Notes: generated by a model not told the origin, from the sequence alone. DNA of 64,000 nt from Acidimicrobiia bacterium (GCA_027494165.1 JAOSJM010000007.1:124001-188000), one strand, 5' to 3'. Positions 8,626 to 17,982 are shown, counted from the stretch's first letter. Numbers and translations are program-made.

Positions 8626-9827
8626 TGGACCGATCCGCGTGAGCGCCACCACGTCGGGCTCGGTCACGGGCCGGGCGTCCCCGTCGAGCACGAGCTCGGC
8701 GACGACCCGGCCGTCGGTGACGGTCAGCGCCACGAGCCGGGCCCGGGGGTCGAACCCGTGGGCCGCGGCCTCGAGCCCCCGTCGCTCGCCCCGGGCCAGC
8801 AGGCCCGACCATCCGGGATGGTCGGGGTCGAGCAGGCCGGGGGTCGTGGGCGTGAGCGCGAACCGGACCCGGTCGCCGTCGACGTCCACGCGGCGGGCGA
8901 GGCCGGGTGGCAGCGCGGCGGTCAGCGACAGGACGGACGCGAGACCCTCGGGCCCCGGGCCCACCCCGAGCGCGGCGGCGAGCCGCTCGCCGGCGATCCA
9001 CCCCACGCCGGCCCACGCCTCGGCGACCATGTCGCGGGCCGTGTCGGCGCCGAAGCGGCCGGCGAGCGCCAGCTCGCCCGAGCACACGAGCAGGTGGGCC
9101 TGGACGCAGAGCTCCCGGGCGACGGCGGCCAGCGCCCCGGTGGACAGGTCCGCCAGCCGGAAGTCGGGGTCGAAGGCCCCCCGGTAGTCGGTCATCCCGT
9201 CCGGTTCGGGCTCGGGCCGCACCTCGTTGGCCACCGAGGCGAGGGGCAGCCCGGCCACCTGCTCCGTGAGGCGGGTCGGGCCGACGGGGTCGTCGGCCGG
9301 GTCGATCGTGAGCGTCCAGTGGCAGTGCGGCTCCCGGTCGGCCGGGACGCGGGGCGGGCGGTGGATCGGGCGGATGCGGGCCCGGGGGTTGGTCGCCAGC
9401 GCCGTGGCGTCGAAGGTCGGGTCCTCGATCGTGTGGCACATGCCGTGGACCCGCTCCTCCCCGAACGGCTCGACGTCGAGGAGGGCACCGCAGCGATCGA
9501 GCCAGAACTCGGCGTGGTCGTGGTCGAGGTACCGGTAGCCGACGCGCATGTACTCGTGGACGAACCCGCAGTCGAGCTGCAGCGCCTTCATGACGGCGTC
9601 GACGCCGTCGCCCTCGATGCCCACGAGGCGGCGCATCCGGCCCGTGTAGACGGGGCTCGCGCCCATCCACTCGTCGATGGCCACCTCCTCGAGGTCGTCG
9701 AGGCTGCCGCCGCGCACCAGGACCTGGGGGAGCACGGCCCGGTTCACGAGCATGCCCACGAGCATGTGCTCGTGGGCGACAGCGAGGAGCGCTCCCCGGG
9801 GAGCCCGTCGAGCGCGTCCGTCTCCAT
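8620..9827 (-). CDS. Conserved protein of unknown function (one frame break)
   Basis: About 403 residues once a missing G at about 9798-9801 is restored (METDALDGLPG then ALLAVAHEHMLVG). I do not recognise the family. It is soluble and mostly helical, with a His/Cys-rich middle (YRYLDHDHAEFWLDRCGALL, ERVHGMCHTIEDP) that could bind a metal or hold catalytic residues, and a C-terminal half with a second helical region (VAEAWAGVGWIAGERLAAAL). It lies 32 bases downstream of the F420-type LLM gene and is probably in the same operon, so a linked redox or lipid function is likely but unproven. Confidence 0.7.
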
Positions 9828-9859
9828 GGTGCCCCCTCCCCGCCCCGCGGGGCATCCGG

Positions 9860-10896
9860 TCAGGCGGCCCAGCCCTTGATCTTCTCGATGAGGCCGAGCG
9901 GGTCGTCGCCGACGGGGGTGACCATGAGGCGCGTGACGCCGGCCTCCCGGAAGGCCTCGATCCGCTCGCGCACCCGGCCCTCGTCGCCGACCATCGCGCT
10001 GGCCGAGAGGAAGTCCGCGGGCACGAGCGCCGCGGCCTCCTCCTTCTTCCCCGTGAGGTACAGGTCCTGGATCTCCTCCGCCTCCTGCTCGTAGCCGTAG
10101 CGGCGGAAGACGTCGTTGTAGAAGTTGCGGCCCTTGGCCCCCATCCCCCGACGTACAGCGCGACCATCGGCCGGGCGAAGTCGCGGATCTGCTCGGCGGC
10201 GTGCTCGTCGCAGATCGACACCACGCCACCGGCCACGACCTCGAGCGGGGCGCGCTCGGGGTCGCGCTTCGCCGCCCCGGCGGCCACGTGCGGCCCCCAC
10301 ACGTCGTCCGCCTTGTCGGGGTGGAAGAACAGGGGGAGCCACCCGTCGGCGAGCTCGGCGGTCATCTCGACGTTCTTCGGCCCGAGGCTGGCGACGTAGA
10401 CCGGGATGTCGGCGCGCACCGGGTGGTTGACGAGCTTGAGCGGCTTACCCAGACCGGTCCCCTGCTCGGGCGGCAGCGGGAGCTGGTACGCCTCGCCCTG
10501 GTAGCTCACCCGCTCCCGCCGCCACACCTGCCGGCAGATGTCGATGATCTCGCGGGTCCGGGTGAGGGGCCGGTCGAAGGGCACGCCGTGCCAGCCCTCG
10601 ATGACCTGGGGGCCCGACGCGCCGAGGCCGAGCACGAACCGTCCCTCGGACACGGCGTCGAGACCGGCGGCCGTCATCCCGATGAGCGTGGGCGTGCGGG
10701 AGTAGATGGGGAGGATGCCCGACGCCAGCTCCATGCGCTCGGTCTTCGCGGCGAGGTAGCCGAGGATGCTCACGGCGTCGAAGCTGTAGAGCTCGGCGAC
10801 CCAGATCATGTCGATCCCGGCCCGCTCCAGGTCGGCCGCCTGGGCGGCGGCCTGCCGCGGATCGCCGGTGTAGTTGAGCGACGTCGTGAGCTTCAT
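9860..10896 (-). CDS. LLM-class F420-dependent oxidoreductase (one frame break)
   Basis: About 345 residues. The luciferase-like TIM barrel is clear from the start (MKLTTSLNYTGDPRQ) through LERAGIDMIWVAELYSFDAVS and GRFVLGLGASGPQVIEGWHG. The reading frame breaks at about 10146-10150, where a G6 run is one base short; after repair it continues VGGMGAKGRNFYNDVFRRYGYE, the usual C-terminal part of the Rv3520c-like actinobacterial F420 family. The enzyme is expected to use coenzyme F420; the substrate is unknown. It follows a maleylpyruvate-isomerase-like gene after 37 bases. Confidence 0.85.
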
Positions 10897-10933
10897 GGAT
10901 CGTCCCTTCCGAGGTCGTCCCTCAGATCGTCCT

Positions 10934-11755
10934 TCAGATCGTGTACGCCAGGTGGGTGCCGAGCTGCCTCGCGAGGTCGGTGTCGCCCTCGAGCGCCACG
11001 TCGGCGCCGAGGTGCGGCCCGGCGTCCTCGCGCCCCCCGGTGAGGCGCAGGAACAGCATCGCCGGAAGCTCGAGCCCCACCGTAGGCTCCCCGTCGAGCT
11101 CGTCGACCACCCGGGCCCGGTCGGTGACCGAGATCAGGTACGTCCGGTCCACGGGGCCCGTGAGACGCAGGCGGACCCGGGAGCCCGCCGGAAGCTGCGC
11201 CTTCTTCCCCGCGATGAAGCCGAGGGCGGCGGCGACCTCGTCGAGCGCGGCCTCCACGTGGTCGGGATCGGCGCGCTCGGGGAGGCCCAGCGCCTGGCGG
11301 ATGTCGTCCTCGTGCAGGAAGCAGTCGTAGTGGCGGATGCGCATGAAGCGGCCGTACGTCTCGTCGGGTCCGGCCGGCGTCCACGACGGGGCGTCGAAGT
11401 CGGCCTGGGTCATGGCGTCGAGCGCGGCGAGGCGCTCCGTGGTGACGGCCCGGAATCGGGCGAGGACCTCGGAGCCCGCCAGCGGCCGCATCGACTCGAC
11501 CCAGGACTCGTTGGCCGCGCCGATGGGGTTCTTCACGTGGGGGAGGTGGGAGGCGTCGACGTCCGGCGACGCGTGGCCGAGGAGCATCGACTCGGTGCCG
11601 ACGACGTGGGCGAGGACGTCCTTGACCGTCCATCCGGGCAGGCCGGTCGGCGTGGCCCAGGCGTCCTCGTCGAAGCCGGCGCAGAGCGCACCGATGGCGG
11701 CGAGCTCGGCGCGCAGCAGGGCGACGGTGGCGTCCCGGTCGACGATGGTGGGCAT
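10934..11755 (-). CDS. Maleylpyruvate isomerase/DinB-fold family protein
   Basis: 273 residues. The N-terminal mycothiol-dependent maleylpyruvate isomerase-type helical bundle is recognised from LPGWTVKDVLAHVVGTESMLLG near residues 40-60 and IRHYDCFLHEDDIRQALG near 145-160, which carry the metal-ligand histidines of the fold. The C-terminal half (LRLTGPVDRTYLISVTDRARVV) resembles the sterol-carrier-like tail common in these proteins. Thiol-dependent chemistry is likely; the substrate is unknown. The start ATG 11755 lies one base before the preceding stop, indicating cotranscription with the DsbA-fold gene. Confidence 0.78.
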   Translation of the reverse strand: MPTIVDRDATVALLRAELAAIGALCAGFDEDAWATPTGLPGWTVKDVLAHVVGTESMLLGHASPDVDASHLPHVKNPIGAANESWVESMRPLAGSEVLARFRAVTTERLAALDAMTQADFDAPSWTPAGPDETYGRFMRIRHYDCFLHEDDIRQALGLPERADPDHVEAALDEVAAALGFIAGKKAQLPAGSRVRLRLTGPVDRTYLISVTDRARVVDELDGEPTVGLELPAMLFLRLTGGREDAGPHLGADVALEGDTDLARQLGTHLAYTI

Positions 11756-11756
11756 C

Positions 11757-12440
11757 TCAGGGAGCCTCCTTCTGGACGGTGACCCAGTCACGGGCCCCGA
11801 GGTAGGGCGCGAACGCGGCCGCGATGGCGGTGAGGTCCTCCGGCCGCTTCGGTCGCTTGATCTCGTAGACGTGGGGGAAGTCGAGCCACGCGCACACGTG
11901 CTCCCAGAGCCGCACCGCCTCGTCCCCGGTGGGCGGGTCGATCAGGACGGGCCCGAACAACGCCTGGCCGTCGGGGAAGAACAGCGTGGGGACCCCGAAG
12001 AAGCCCAGGGCGACCACGCGCTCGTGCTCCCGGCGCACCTCGTCGTGGGTGGTCTCGTCGTCGATCGCCGCGCCCACGAGACCGGGGTCGAGCCCCATCT
12101 CGGCGAGCAGCGCCTCGGCGACCTCACGGCGGTGGGGCTTGCGTCCCTCGACGTGGAGCGCCGTGCCCGCCTTCCGGTACCAGCGGTCGAGGAGGTCCAT
12201 GTCGATGCGCCGCAGGTACGCGCCGATGCGCATCATCGACCACCCGTAGGACCAGGGTCGCTCCCAGGGGTGCTTCTTCCCCTCGGCCCGGTTGACCTCC
12301 TCCAGGCTGAAGAACCGCCAACGGACGTCGACGCCGAGCCGGTCGCGCACCTCGCGGATCCAGATCGAGGCCTGGTACGCCCAGGGGCACATCAGGTCGA
12401 AGTGGAAGTCCACCGCCGTGACCCGGTCCGCGGCGCTCAC
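11757..12440 (-). CDS. DsbA-fold protein, 2-hydroxychromene-2-carboxylate isomerase/FrnE-like
   Basis: 227 residues with a thioredoxin fold and helical insertion. The N-terminal motif is FDLMCPWAY, with one cysteine where thiol oxidases have CxxC, as in isomerase-like or mycothiol-using members. The cis-proline region is GVPTLFF near residue 150. It starts with a GTG at 12440 that overlaps the TGA of the TetR gene (GTGA), so translation is probably coupled. Likely a thiol-dependent oxidoreductase or isomerase controlled by that TetR protein. Confidence 0.8.
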   Translation of the reverse strand: MSAADRVTAVDFHFDLMCPWAYQASIWIREVRDRLGVDVRWRFFSLEEVNRAEGKKHPWERPWSYGWSMMRIGAYLRRIDMDLLDRWYRKAGTALHVEGRKPHRREVAEALLAEMGLDPGLVGAAIDDETTHDEVRREHERVVALGFFGVPTLFFPDGQALFGPVLIDPPTGDEAVRLWEHVCAWLDFPHVYEIKRPKRPEDLTAIAAAFAPYLGARDWVTVQKEAP

Positions 12441-13056
12441 CTCCGGTCCCCGAGCAGCGCGAGGAGCGCGGCGCGCAGCACGCGGGCCGTGGCCGCCCGG
12501 GACAGGCGCTGGTCGCCGCGCAGGAGGTCGTGGGACTCGAACGAGCAGAGCACGTCGGCGGCCGCGAGGACGGCCGCGGCCTCGGCGGGGGCAGGGCCTC
12601 GAGCTCGGGGGCGAAGTGGCGCTGCACCTGGCGGCGGAAGAAGGCGCGGCTGCGGGCCAGGTCGCGCTCGAAGAAGGGCTCGAACGGGGCCCGGAGCCGC
12701 GCGGCCCGGGCGATCGGCGCGACGGCCTCGAAGAGCCGGACCCGCGCCTCGACGAGGCGGCCGACGCGCTCGGGGAGCGAACCCTCACCCGGCCCGGGAA
12801 CGGCGAGGAGCGGGGCCACGCGGGCCTGGTGGCGCTGGCTCGCCGCCCGGTAGAGGTCCTCGGTGTCGTCGAAGTACCGGAACACCGACCGGTACGACAC
12901 CCCCGAGCGTGCCGCCACGTCGGCGATGCCCGGGTCGAGGACGCCCTCGCCGAGCAGGTCGAGGAGGGCGTCGACGACGGCGTCACGGTTGCGGGTCCGG
13001 CGCGCCCGGCGGCCGTCGACCTCGTCGCGGACGGCGGCGGTGCCGGGAAGGGCCAT
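12437..13056 (-). CDS. TetR-family transcriptional regulator (one frame break)
   Basis: About 206 residues. The N-terminal helix-turn-helix is near residues 24-65 (LLDLLGEGVLDPGIADVAARSGVS...YRSVFRYFDDTEDL). A C6 run at about 12591-12595 is one base short; repaired, the ligand domain continues AEAAAVLAAADVLCSFESHDLLRGD to a TGA shared with the next gene. Its promoter carries three evenly spaced GACAG repeats, a probable autoregulatory site. It likely controls the DsbA-fold, maleylpyruvate-isomerase-like and LLM genes downstream. Confidence 0.82.
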
Positions 13057-13061
13057 CGCCC

Positions 13062-13092
13062 CTGTCTAGTGTTCTGTCCTACGAGCTGTCAA
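13062..13092 (-). promoter_or_regulatory. TetR gene promoter with three GACAG repeats
   Basis: On the minus strand a perfect -35 TTGACA (13087-13092) is followed after 18 bp by TAGACA (13063-13068). CTGTC (GACAG on the coding strand) occurs at 13062, 13074 and 13086, exactly 12 bp apart, across the promoter. This fits a repressor site that blocks the polymerase. The predicted transcript has almost no leader before the ATG at 13056. Confidence 0.45.
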
Positions 13093-13166
13093 TATTCCTG
13101 CCCGGTTCACTCCCGTCCGGGTGGTTCGCGGCGCTAGGGTCGGTCTCAACCGATCCAGGAGGGATG

Positions 13167-14372
13167 ATGCCGACGACGTCGAGAGCCCGGTGGTCGACCC
13201 TCCCGGCGGCGCTCGCCCTCGTGGTCGCCGTGGCCGCCTGCGCTTCGGAGGGGGGTTCGGAGGGCGAGGCTGCTGGAGGTGGCCGAGGCGCCGCGGCGAC
13301 GACCACGACCACGACCGCCGAGCCCGCCCCCGAGGCCACCTACCCCGACCCCGACTGGGTCGCCGGCGACCCCGCCGCGCTCGGGATCGACCCGGCGGTC
13401 CTCGACGAGCTGGTGCAGCTCGCCGGGGACCGGTCGTCGAGCTGCCTCGTCGTCACGCGCGACGGCTTCCTGGTCGGCGAGTGGTACTGGAACGGCTGGG
13501 ACGCCACGACGGCGGGCGAGATCTTCTCGGCCTCCAAGTCGGTCACCTCCACCCTGGTCGGCATCGCCCAGGACCGCGGCGAGCTCGACGTCGACGAGCC
13601 GGCGTCGCGGTACGTCACCGAGTGGCAGGGGACGCCCAGCGAGGACGTCACGATCGCGAACCTGCTCGGCAACGACTCGGGCCGCGAGTGGGACCTGATC
13701 ACCGACTACGTCGGGATGGCCGTGCAGGCGACCGACAAGTCGGCGTTCGCGGCGGGGCTCGGCCAGCGACACGAGCCGGGCACGGTCTGGGAGTACAACA
13801 ACGCGGCCATCCAGAACCTCGAGACGGTGCTCGAGCGGGCGACCGGCCGCGACGTCGCCGAGTACGCCGAGGAGCACCTGTTCGGGCCGACCGGGATGGC
13901 CTCGACCGACATGGGCCGCGACGCGGCCGGCAACACCGTGGCCTACGCCCACGTCCGTTCGTCGTGCCGGGACCTGGCCCGCTTCGGGTACCTGTTCCTG
14001 CGTGAGGGAACCTGGGCCGGCGGCGAGCAGGTCGTCTCGGCGGAGTGGGTGGAGGAGGCCACGTCGCCCTCGACCGACCTCAACTCGGCCTACGGCTACC
14101 TCTGGTGGCTCAACGTCGACGGCCACTGGGTGAAGCCGAGCGTCCCGGCGGGCAAGCCGGAGGGGGACGGCCGCCGGGTGCCCGACGCTCCCGAGGACAT
14201 GTTCGCCGCCCAGGGGATGGGAGGGCAGCTCGCGATCGTGCTGCCGTCGACCGGGGTGGTGGTGTCGAGGATGGGTCCGGCGGGCAGCGCCCTCGACGCG
14301 GAGCTCGGCGGGGGCGACCTGGACGTGGAGATCGAGACCCTGGCCGCGCGGCTCGTCCCCGGAGACGGCTGA
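13167..14372 (+). CDS. Exported serine hydrolase lipoprotein, beta-lactamase/class C fold
   Basis: About 401 residues. A lipoprotein signal (LALVVAVAAC, cysteine near residue 25) is followed by a low-complexity Gly/Thr linker. The penicillin-binding-protein-like catalytic domain shows SxxK as SASK near residue 130 (EIFSASKSVTS) and YxN as YNN near 210 (VWEYNNAA). ATG 13167 is preferred over 13164 because AGGAGGG ends at 13163 and needs some spacing. Family members include 6-aminohexanoate-dimer hydrolase-like amidases, esterases and class C beta-lactamases; which applies cannot be told. Confidence 0.82.
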   Translation: MPTTSRARWSTLPAALALVVAVAACASEGGSEGEAAGGGRGAAATTTTTTAEPAPEATYPDPDWVAGDPAALGIDPAVLDELVQLAGDRSSSCLVVTRDGFLVGEWYWNGWDATTAGEIFSASKSVTSTLVGIAQDRGELDVDEPASRYVTEWQGTPSEDVTIANLLGNDSGREWDLITDYVGMAVQATDKSAFAAGLGQRHEPGTVWEYNNAAIQNLETVLERATGRDVAEYAEEHLFGPTGMASTDMGRDAAGNTVAYAHVRSSCRDLARFGYLFLREGTWAGGEQVVSAEWVEEATSPSTDLNSAYGYLWWLNVDGHWVKPSVPAGKPEGDGRRVPDAPEDMFAAQGMGGQLAIVLPSTGVVVSRMGPAGSALDAELGGGDLDVEIETLAARLVPGDG

Positions 14373-14420
14373 CCCCCTGCTCGCGTACCATCGTTCCGTC
14401 CCGACCGGGGGGGGGATCAC

Positions 14421-14960
14421 GTGGACGACCTCGAGGCGCTCGAGCGGGCGTACCGTCACGCGGAGGCCGTCATCTCCCGGATCCCTCCGGGAGCGATGGA
14501 CCGGCCGACCCCGTGCCCGGAGTGGGACGTGCGCGCGCTCCTGCGCCACCTCGTCGGCGCCGTGGCCGCCTTCCCGGAGATGCTCCGGGGCGAGCCGCCG
14601 GACTGGTCCGCGAACCTCGTCGGCGACGACGCGGTCGCGTCCTTCCGGACGGCGGCCGACGCCAACCTCGCGGCCTGGCGTGCCCCCGGGGCGCTCGACA
14701 CGCCCGTGGGCATGCTCCCCGGCATGCGGCTCTTCGACCTCAACCTCGTCGACGCGGTCGTGCACACCTGGGACCTCGCCACCGCCACCGACCAGGACTC
14801 GAGGATCGACGCGGACCTCGCCGAGCAGGTCTTCGCCACGTGGCGTGCCGCGCCGCTCGACCGGTCCCGGGCCGCCGGAGCGTTCGGACCCGAGGTCGAG
14901 GTGCCCCCCGACGCGCCGATCACCGACCGGCTGGTGGCCCTCCTCGGCCGGCGCCCGTAG
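14421..14960 (+). CDS. TIGR03086-type maleylpyruvate isomerase-fold protein
   Basis: 179 residues, GTG start with a G-rich stretch upstream. Signature elements are DRPTPCPEWDVRALLRHLVGAV near residues 28-50 and LNLVDAVVHTWDLATATDQD near 110-128, which supply the usual metal-site histidines of the DinB-like bundle. Only the N-terminal mycothiol-type domain is present. A similar protein is at 45096-45761. Function unknown beyond probable thiol-dependent chemistry. Confidence 0.78.
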   Translation: MDDLEALERAYRHAEAVISRIPPGAMDRPTPCPEWDVRALLRHLVGAVAAFPEMLRGEPPDWSANLVGDDAVASFRTAADANLAAWRAPGALDTPVGMLPGMRLFDLNLVDAVVHTWDLATATDQDSRIDADLAEQVFATWRAAPLDRSRAAGAFGPEVEVPPDAPITDRLVALLGRRP

Positions 14961-15114
14961 CCACCGGGGGCCGGGCCCGGCCCGCCATGACGCTGCCGGG
15001 CCCGGACCGGGACAGCACGTGCGACGGGTGCGACCGCCGGCGGGCCGCGGCCCTCCGGAGGGCCGAGCGTGGGACGATGCCGTGACCCCTCCCGACGATC
15101 CGAGGAGGAGCACC

Positions 15115-15574
15115 ATGACCGTCAAGCCCACGCCCGACGGCTACCACACGGTGCAGGCCTACCTGTACATCGACGGGGCCGCCGACGCCATCGACTTCTA
15201 CTCGAAGGTCTTCGGGGCCACCGAGCGCGAGCACCTCGCCGGCCCCGACGGCAAGGTCGGCCACGCCGAGCTGCAGATCGGCGACTCGGTGGTCATGCTC
15301 GCCGACGAGCACCCCCGACATGGGGGTCCGGGGCCCCAGGGCCTTCGGCGGCTCACCGATGTCGCTCCTGGTGTACGTCGACGACGTCGACTCGGTCGTC
15401 GAGGGGGCCGTCGCCGCCGGCGCCACGCTCGTCCGTCCCGTGGAGGACCGGTTCTACGGCGACCGCTCGGGCCAGATCGAGGACCCCTTCGGCCACACCT
15501 GGACCGTCGCCACCCACATCGAGGACGTGCCCGCAGGCGAGCTGGCCCGCCGGGCCGCCGAGATGGCCGGCTGA
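15115..15574 (+). CDS. VOC-family protein, glyoxalase/PhnB-like (one frame break)
   Basis: About 153 residues. Two beta-alpha-beta-beta-beta units are seen: YHTVQAYLYIDGAADAIDFYSKVFGA and, after the break, MSLLVYVDDVDSVVEGAVAAGA...FYGDRSGQIEDPFGHTW. This is the PhnB/YdcJ-like vicinal oxygen chelate form. The break is an extra C in the C5 run at about 15310-15314; the span is 3n+1 as expected. The RBS (AGGAGGAG) is strong. The next gene is convergent. Confidence 0.8.
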
Positions 15575-15600
15575 CCCTCGAAGGGCCCGCCCGGTCCCGG

Positions 15601-16830
15601 CTACACCGGGAGGTCGCCCGTCGCGACCTTCGTCGTGCCGTGGTCGCGATAGGCGGCGATGGTGCGCTGGGCGATGCGCATCTGGTGGATCTCGTCGGCG
15701 CCGTCGGCGATGCGGGCCCAGCGGGCGTGCTGGAACATGCCGGCCAGCGGCGTGTCCGTCGAGTAGCCGAGGGCCCCGTGCACCTGGATGGACCGGTCGA
15801 CGATCCGGTTCAGGGCGTTGGCGACGAAGTGCTTCGCCATCGACACCTCGGAGACGAAGTCGAGGCGGTGGTCGATCTTGTAGGCCGCGTGCAGCACCAT
15901 GAGCTTGGCCTGGTAGAGCTCGAGGGCCGAGTCGGCGATCATCCACTGGACCCCCTGCTTCTCCGCCAGCAGGGAGCCGTGGGAGAACCGGTCGAGCGAG
16001 CGGGCGACCATCATGTCGAGCGCCACCTCGGCCTGGGCGATCCACCGCATGCAGTGGGCGAGACGGGCCGGGCCCAGCCGGTACTGGCCCAGCCGGTGGC
16101 CCTGGCCCCGCCCCCCCAGCATGTTGGCGGCCGGGACCCGCAGGTCCTCGATGACGATCTCGGAGTGCCCGGTGGAGCCGTGCATCGTCTCGATCTCGCG
16201 CACGTCGTCCCAGCCCTCCGACGGCAGATCGACGAGGAACGCGGTGTTGGCCGCCTGCGGGCGGTCCGGGTCGTCCTCGGTGCGGGCGATGAGGATGGCG
16301 AAGCTGGCCCGGCGGGCGCTGGAGATGAACCACTTGTGGCCGTCGATCACCCACTCGTCGCCGTCCTGGTAGGCGCGGGTCCGGATGAGGGTGGGGTCGG
16401 AGCCGGCGACCTCGGGTTCGGTCATGGCGAAGCAGCTCATGACCCGGCCCTCGCACAGCGGCCGGAGGTACTTCTCCTTCTGCTCCTCGGTGCCCCAGTG
16501 CAGGAGGGTGTGCATGTTGCCCTCGTCGGGCGCCTGGCAGTTGAGCACCCACGGCCCGTAGTACGACTTGGCCGCCTCGGCCTGCACCATCGCCATCTCG
16601 GTGTGGGTCAGCCCCATGCCGCCCCACTCCTCGGGCATGTGCGGCAGCCACAGGCCGGCGGCCCTGGCCTGCTCGCGCATCTCGAAGAGGACCTGGAGGT
16701 ACTTGCCCCGGTCGACCTCGTCACGGTCACCGATGCGCGACTCGCCGAGCTTCACGACCTTCTCGATGAAGTCGCGCACCCGGAGGCGCAGCGCCTCGAG
16801 CTCGGGAGGGAAGGTGAAGTCGATGGCCAT
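15601..16830 (-). CDS. Acyl-CoA dehydrogenase, ACAD10/11-like
   Basis: 409 residues, complete. FAD and substrate regions are visible: CFAMTEPEVAGSDPT near residue 140, WVIDGHKWFISSA near 170, GSTGHSEIVIEDLRVP, and the C-terminal IQVHGALGYSTDTPL with RIADGADEIHQMRIAQRTI. The gene starts 5 bases after the stop of an APH-type kinase. In animals these two domains form one protein, ACAD10/11, which phosphorylates and then dephosphates 4-hydroxyacyl-CoAs; the bacterial pair probably does the same with separate subunits. Substrate choice is inferred. Confidence 0.85.
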   Translation of the reverse strand: MAIDFTFPPELEALRLRVRDFIEKVVKLGESRIGDRDEVDRGKYLQVLFEMREQARAAGLWLPHMPEEWGGMGLTHTEMAMVQAEAAKSYYGPWVLNCQAPDEGNMHTLLHWGTEEQKEKYLRPLCEGRVMSCFAMTEPEVAGSDPTLIRTRAYQDGDEWVIDGHKWFISSARRASFAILIARTEDDPDRPQAANTAFLVDLPSEGWDDVREIETMHGSTGHSEIVIEDLRVPAANMLGGRGQGHRLGQYRLGPARLAHCMRWIAQAEVALDMMVARSLDRFSHGSLLAEKQGVQWMIADSALELYQAKLMVLHAAYKIDHRLDFVSEVSMAKHFVANALNRIVDRSIQVHGALGYSTDTPLAGMFQHARWARIADGADEIHQMRIAQRTIAAYRDHGTTKVATGDLPV

Positions 16831-16835
16831 GGGGG

Positions 16836-17903
16836 TCAGCCTCCGATGAGCGAGCGGGCCCGGGCGAACAGCCCGAGCGTGAGCGTGTGGAGGAGGTCGC
16901 CGGTCGCCTGGGGTGCCATCCCCGCGCAGGCCCGGGCGTGCGTGCCCTCGAGCACGATGCCGAGCTTGAAGCAGGCCAGGACCGTGTACCAGTCGATGCC
17001 CGCGAGGTCGCGGCTCGATCGCTGCGCGTACCGGCGGACGAGCTCGTCGGTGCTCGGGAGCCCGCCCGCGGCGGCGAGCGCCCCGCCGACCCCCACGACC
17101 CCCGCGATGCTCCCGCCGTCGGACCCGGGCCAGGTGGCCAGCAGCCACCCGAGGTCGAGCAGCGGGTCGCCGATGGTGCACATCTCCCAGTCGACGATCG
17201 CGGCGACGTCCGGCCCGTCGAACGCGTAGAGGAGGTTGGCGAGGTGGTAGTCGCCGTGCATGATCCCGGGCACGAACGACCGGGGCCGGTTCCGCTCGAG
17301 CCAGTCGGCCACGTGGTCGAGCCCCGGGATCTCGGGGCCGGGGTAGCCCTCGAAGCGCGAGTACGACTCCAGCTCCGAGAGCCAGCGCCCGACCTGCCGC
17401 TCGAGGAAGCCCTCCGGCCGGCCGAAGTCGCCGAGGCCGGCGGCGACGTGGTCGACCGCGCCGAGCCGGGCGATCGCGTCGGCTGCCCGCAGGCCCATCT
17501 CGTGACGCACGCCCTGGTGGGTGGCGTGGAGGTCCGGCAGCTCGACCGTGGGGTTGAAGCCGTCGACCGGCTCCATCAGGTAGAAGACCGCCCCGCCCAT
17601 CACGTGCTCGTCGGGGCAGGCGGCGACGAACCCCGGGTGCGGGACGTCGGTGCCGTCGAGCGCGGCCAGGACGGTCGCCTCCCGTCGCATGGCGTCGTTG
17701 CTCTTCGGGCGCAGGTGGCGGGGGCCCCGGCGGAAGACGTACTCCCGACCGCCCCGGGCGAACCGCACGAGGACGTTCTGGGTGCCGCCGGCGAGCAGGG
17801 TGACGTCGCTGATCCCGCCTGGGGGAAGTCCCTGGTCGTCCATCCACGCGCCGAGCACGTCGAGGTCGAGGAGCTCCAGGAGGTCGGGGTCGGTGGGGGT
17901 CAT
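16836..17903 (-). CDS. APH-family kinase, ACAD10/11 kinase-domain homologue
   Basis: 355 residues. The phosphotransferase fold is shown by the N-lobe GGTQNVLVRFARGGREYVFRRGP, the catalytic IMHGDYHLANLLY (HGDxxxxN) near residue 215 and the metal-binding AIVDWEMCTIGDPLLDLGWLL near 235. Such proteins next to acyl-CoA dehydrogenases match the ACAD10/11 N-terminal domain or LvaA of levulinate catabolism, kinases acting on 4-hydroxyacyl-CoA, rather than antibiotic resistance. It is the first gene of a two-gene minus operon. Confidence 0.82.
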   Translation of the reverse strand: MTPTDPDLLELLDLDVLGAWMDDQGLPPGGISDVTLLAGGTQNVLVRFARGGREYVFRRGPRHLRPKSNDAMRREATVLAALDGTDVPHPGFVAACPDEHVMGGAVFYLMEPVDGFNPTVELPDLHATHQGVRHEMGLRAADAIARLGAVDHVAAGLGDFGRPEGFLERQVGRWLSELESYSRFEGYPGPEIPGLDHVADWLERNRPRSFVPGIMHGDYHLANLLYAFDGPDVAAIVDWEMCTIGDPLLDLGWLLATWPGSDGGSIAGVVGVGGALAAAGGLPSTDELVRRYAQRSSRDLAGIDWYTVLACFKLGIVLEGTHARACAGMAPQATGDLLHTLTLGLFARARSLIGG

Positions 17904-17921
17904 GCTCCGTTGGCGCCGTGA

Positions 17922-17947
17922 GGGTCCGCGGCGAAGGCCGCGGACCC
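17922..17947. repeat. 11-bp perfect hairpin in a divergent intergenic region
   Basis: GGGTCCGCGGC (17922-17932), the tetraloop GAAG, then GCCGCGGACCC (17937-17947). It lies between the divergent starts at 17903 and 17983, where a terminator is not expected. It could be a binding site or a 5-prime leader structure. Confidence 0.5.
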
Positions 17948-17982
17948 AGGGATGATAGGTGGCCACAGCGCGAGGAGGCACC

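Noticed and set aside
8620..10896. Apparent fusion of the LLM oxidoreductase and the unknown protein in one open frame
   Set aside because: Produced by two frame breaks; repaired, each gene has its own start and stop (stop at 9860, start at 9827).
16836..17903. Aminoglycoside resistance gene
   Set aside because: The APH fold here is next to an acyl-CoA dehydrogenase and matches the ACAD10/11 and LvaA-type kinases; the same caution applies to 49913-51322.
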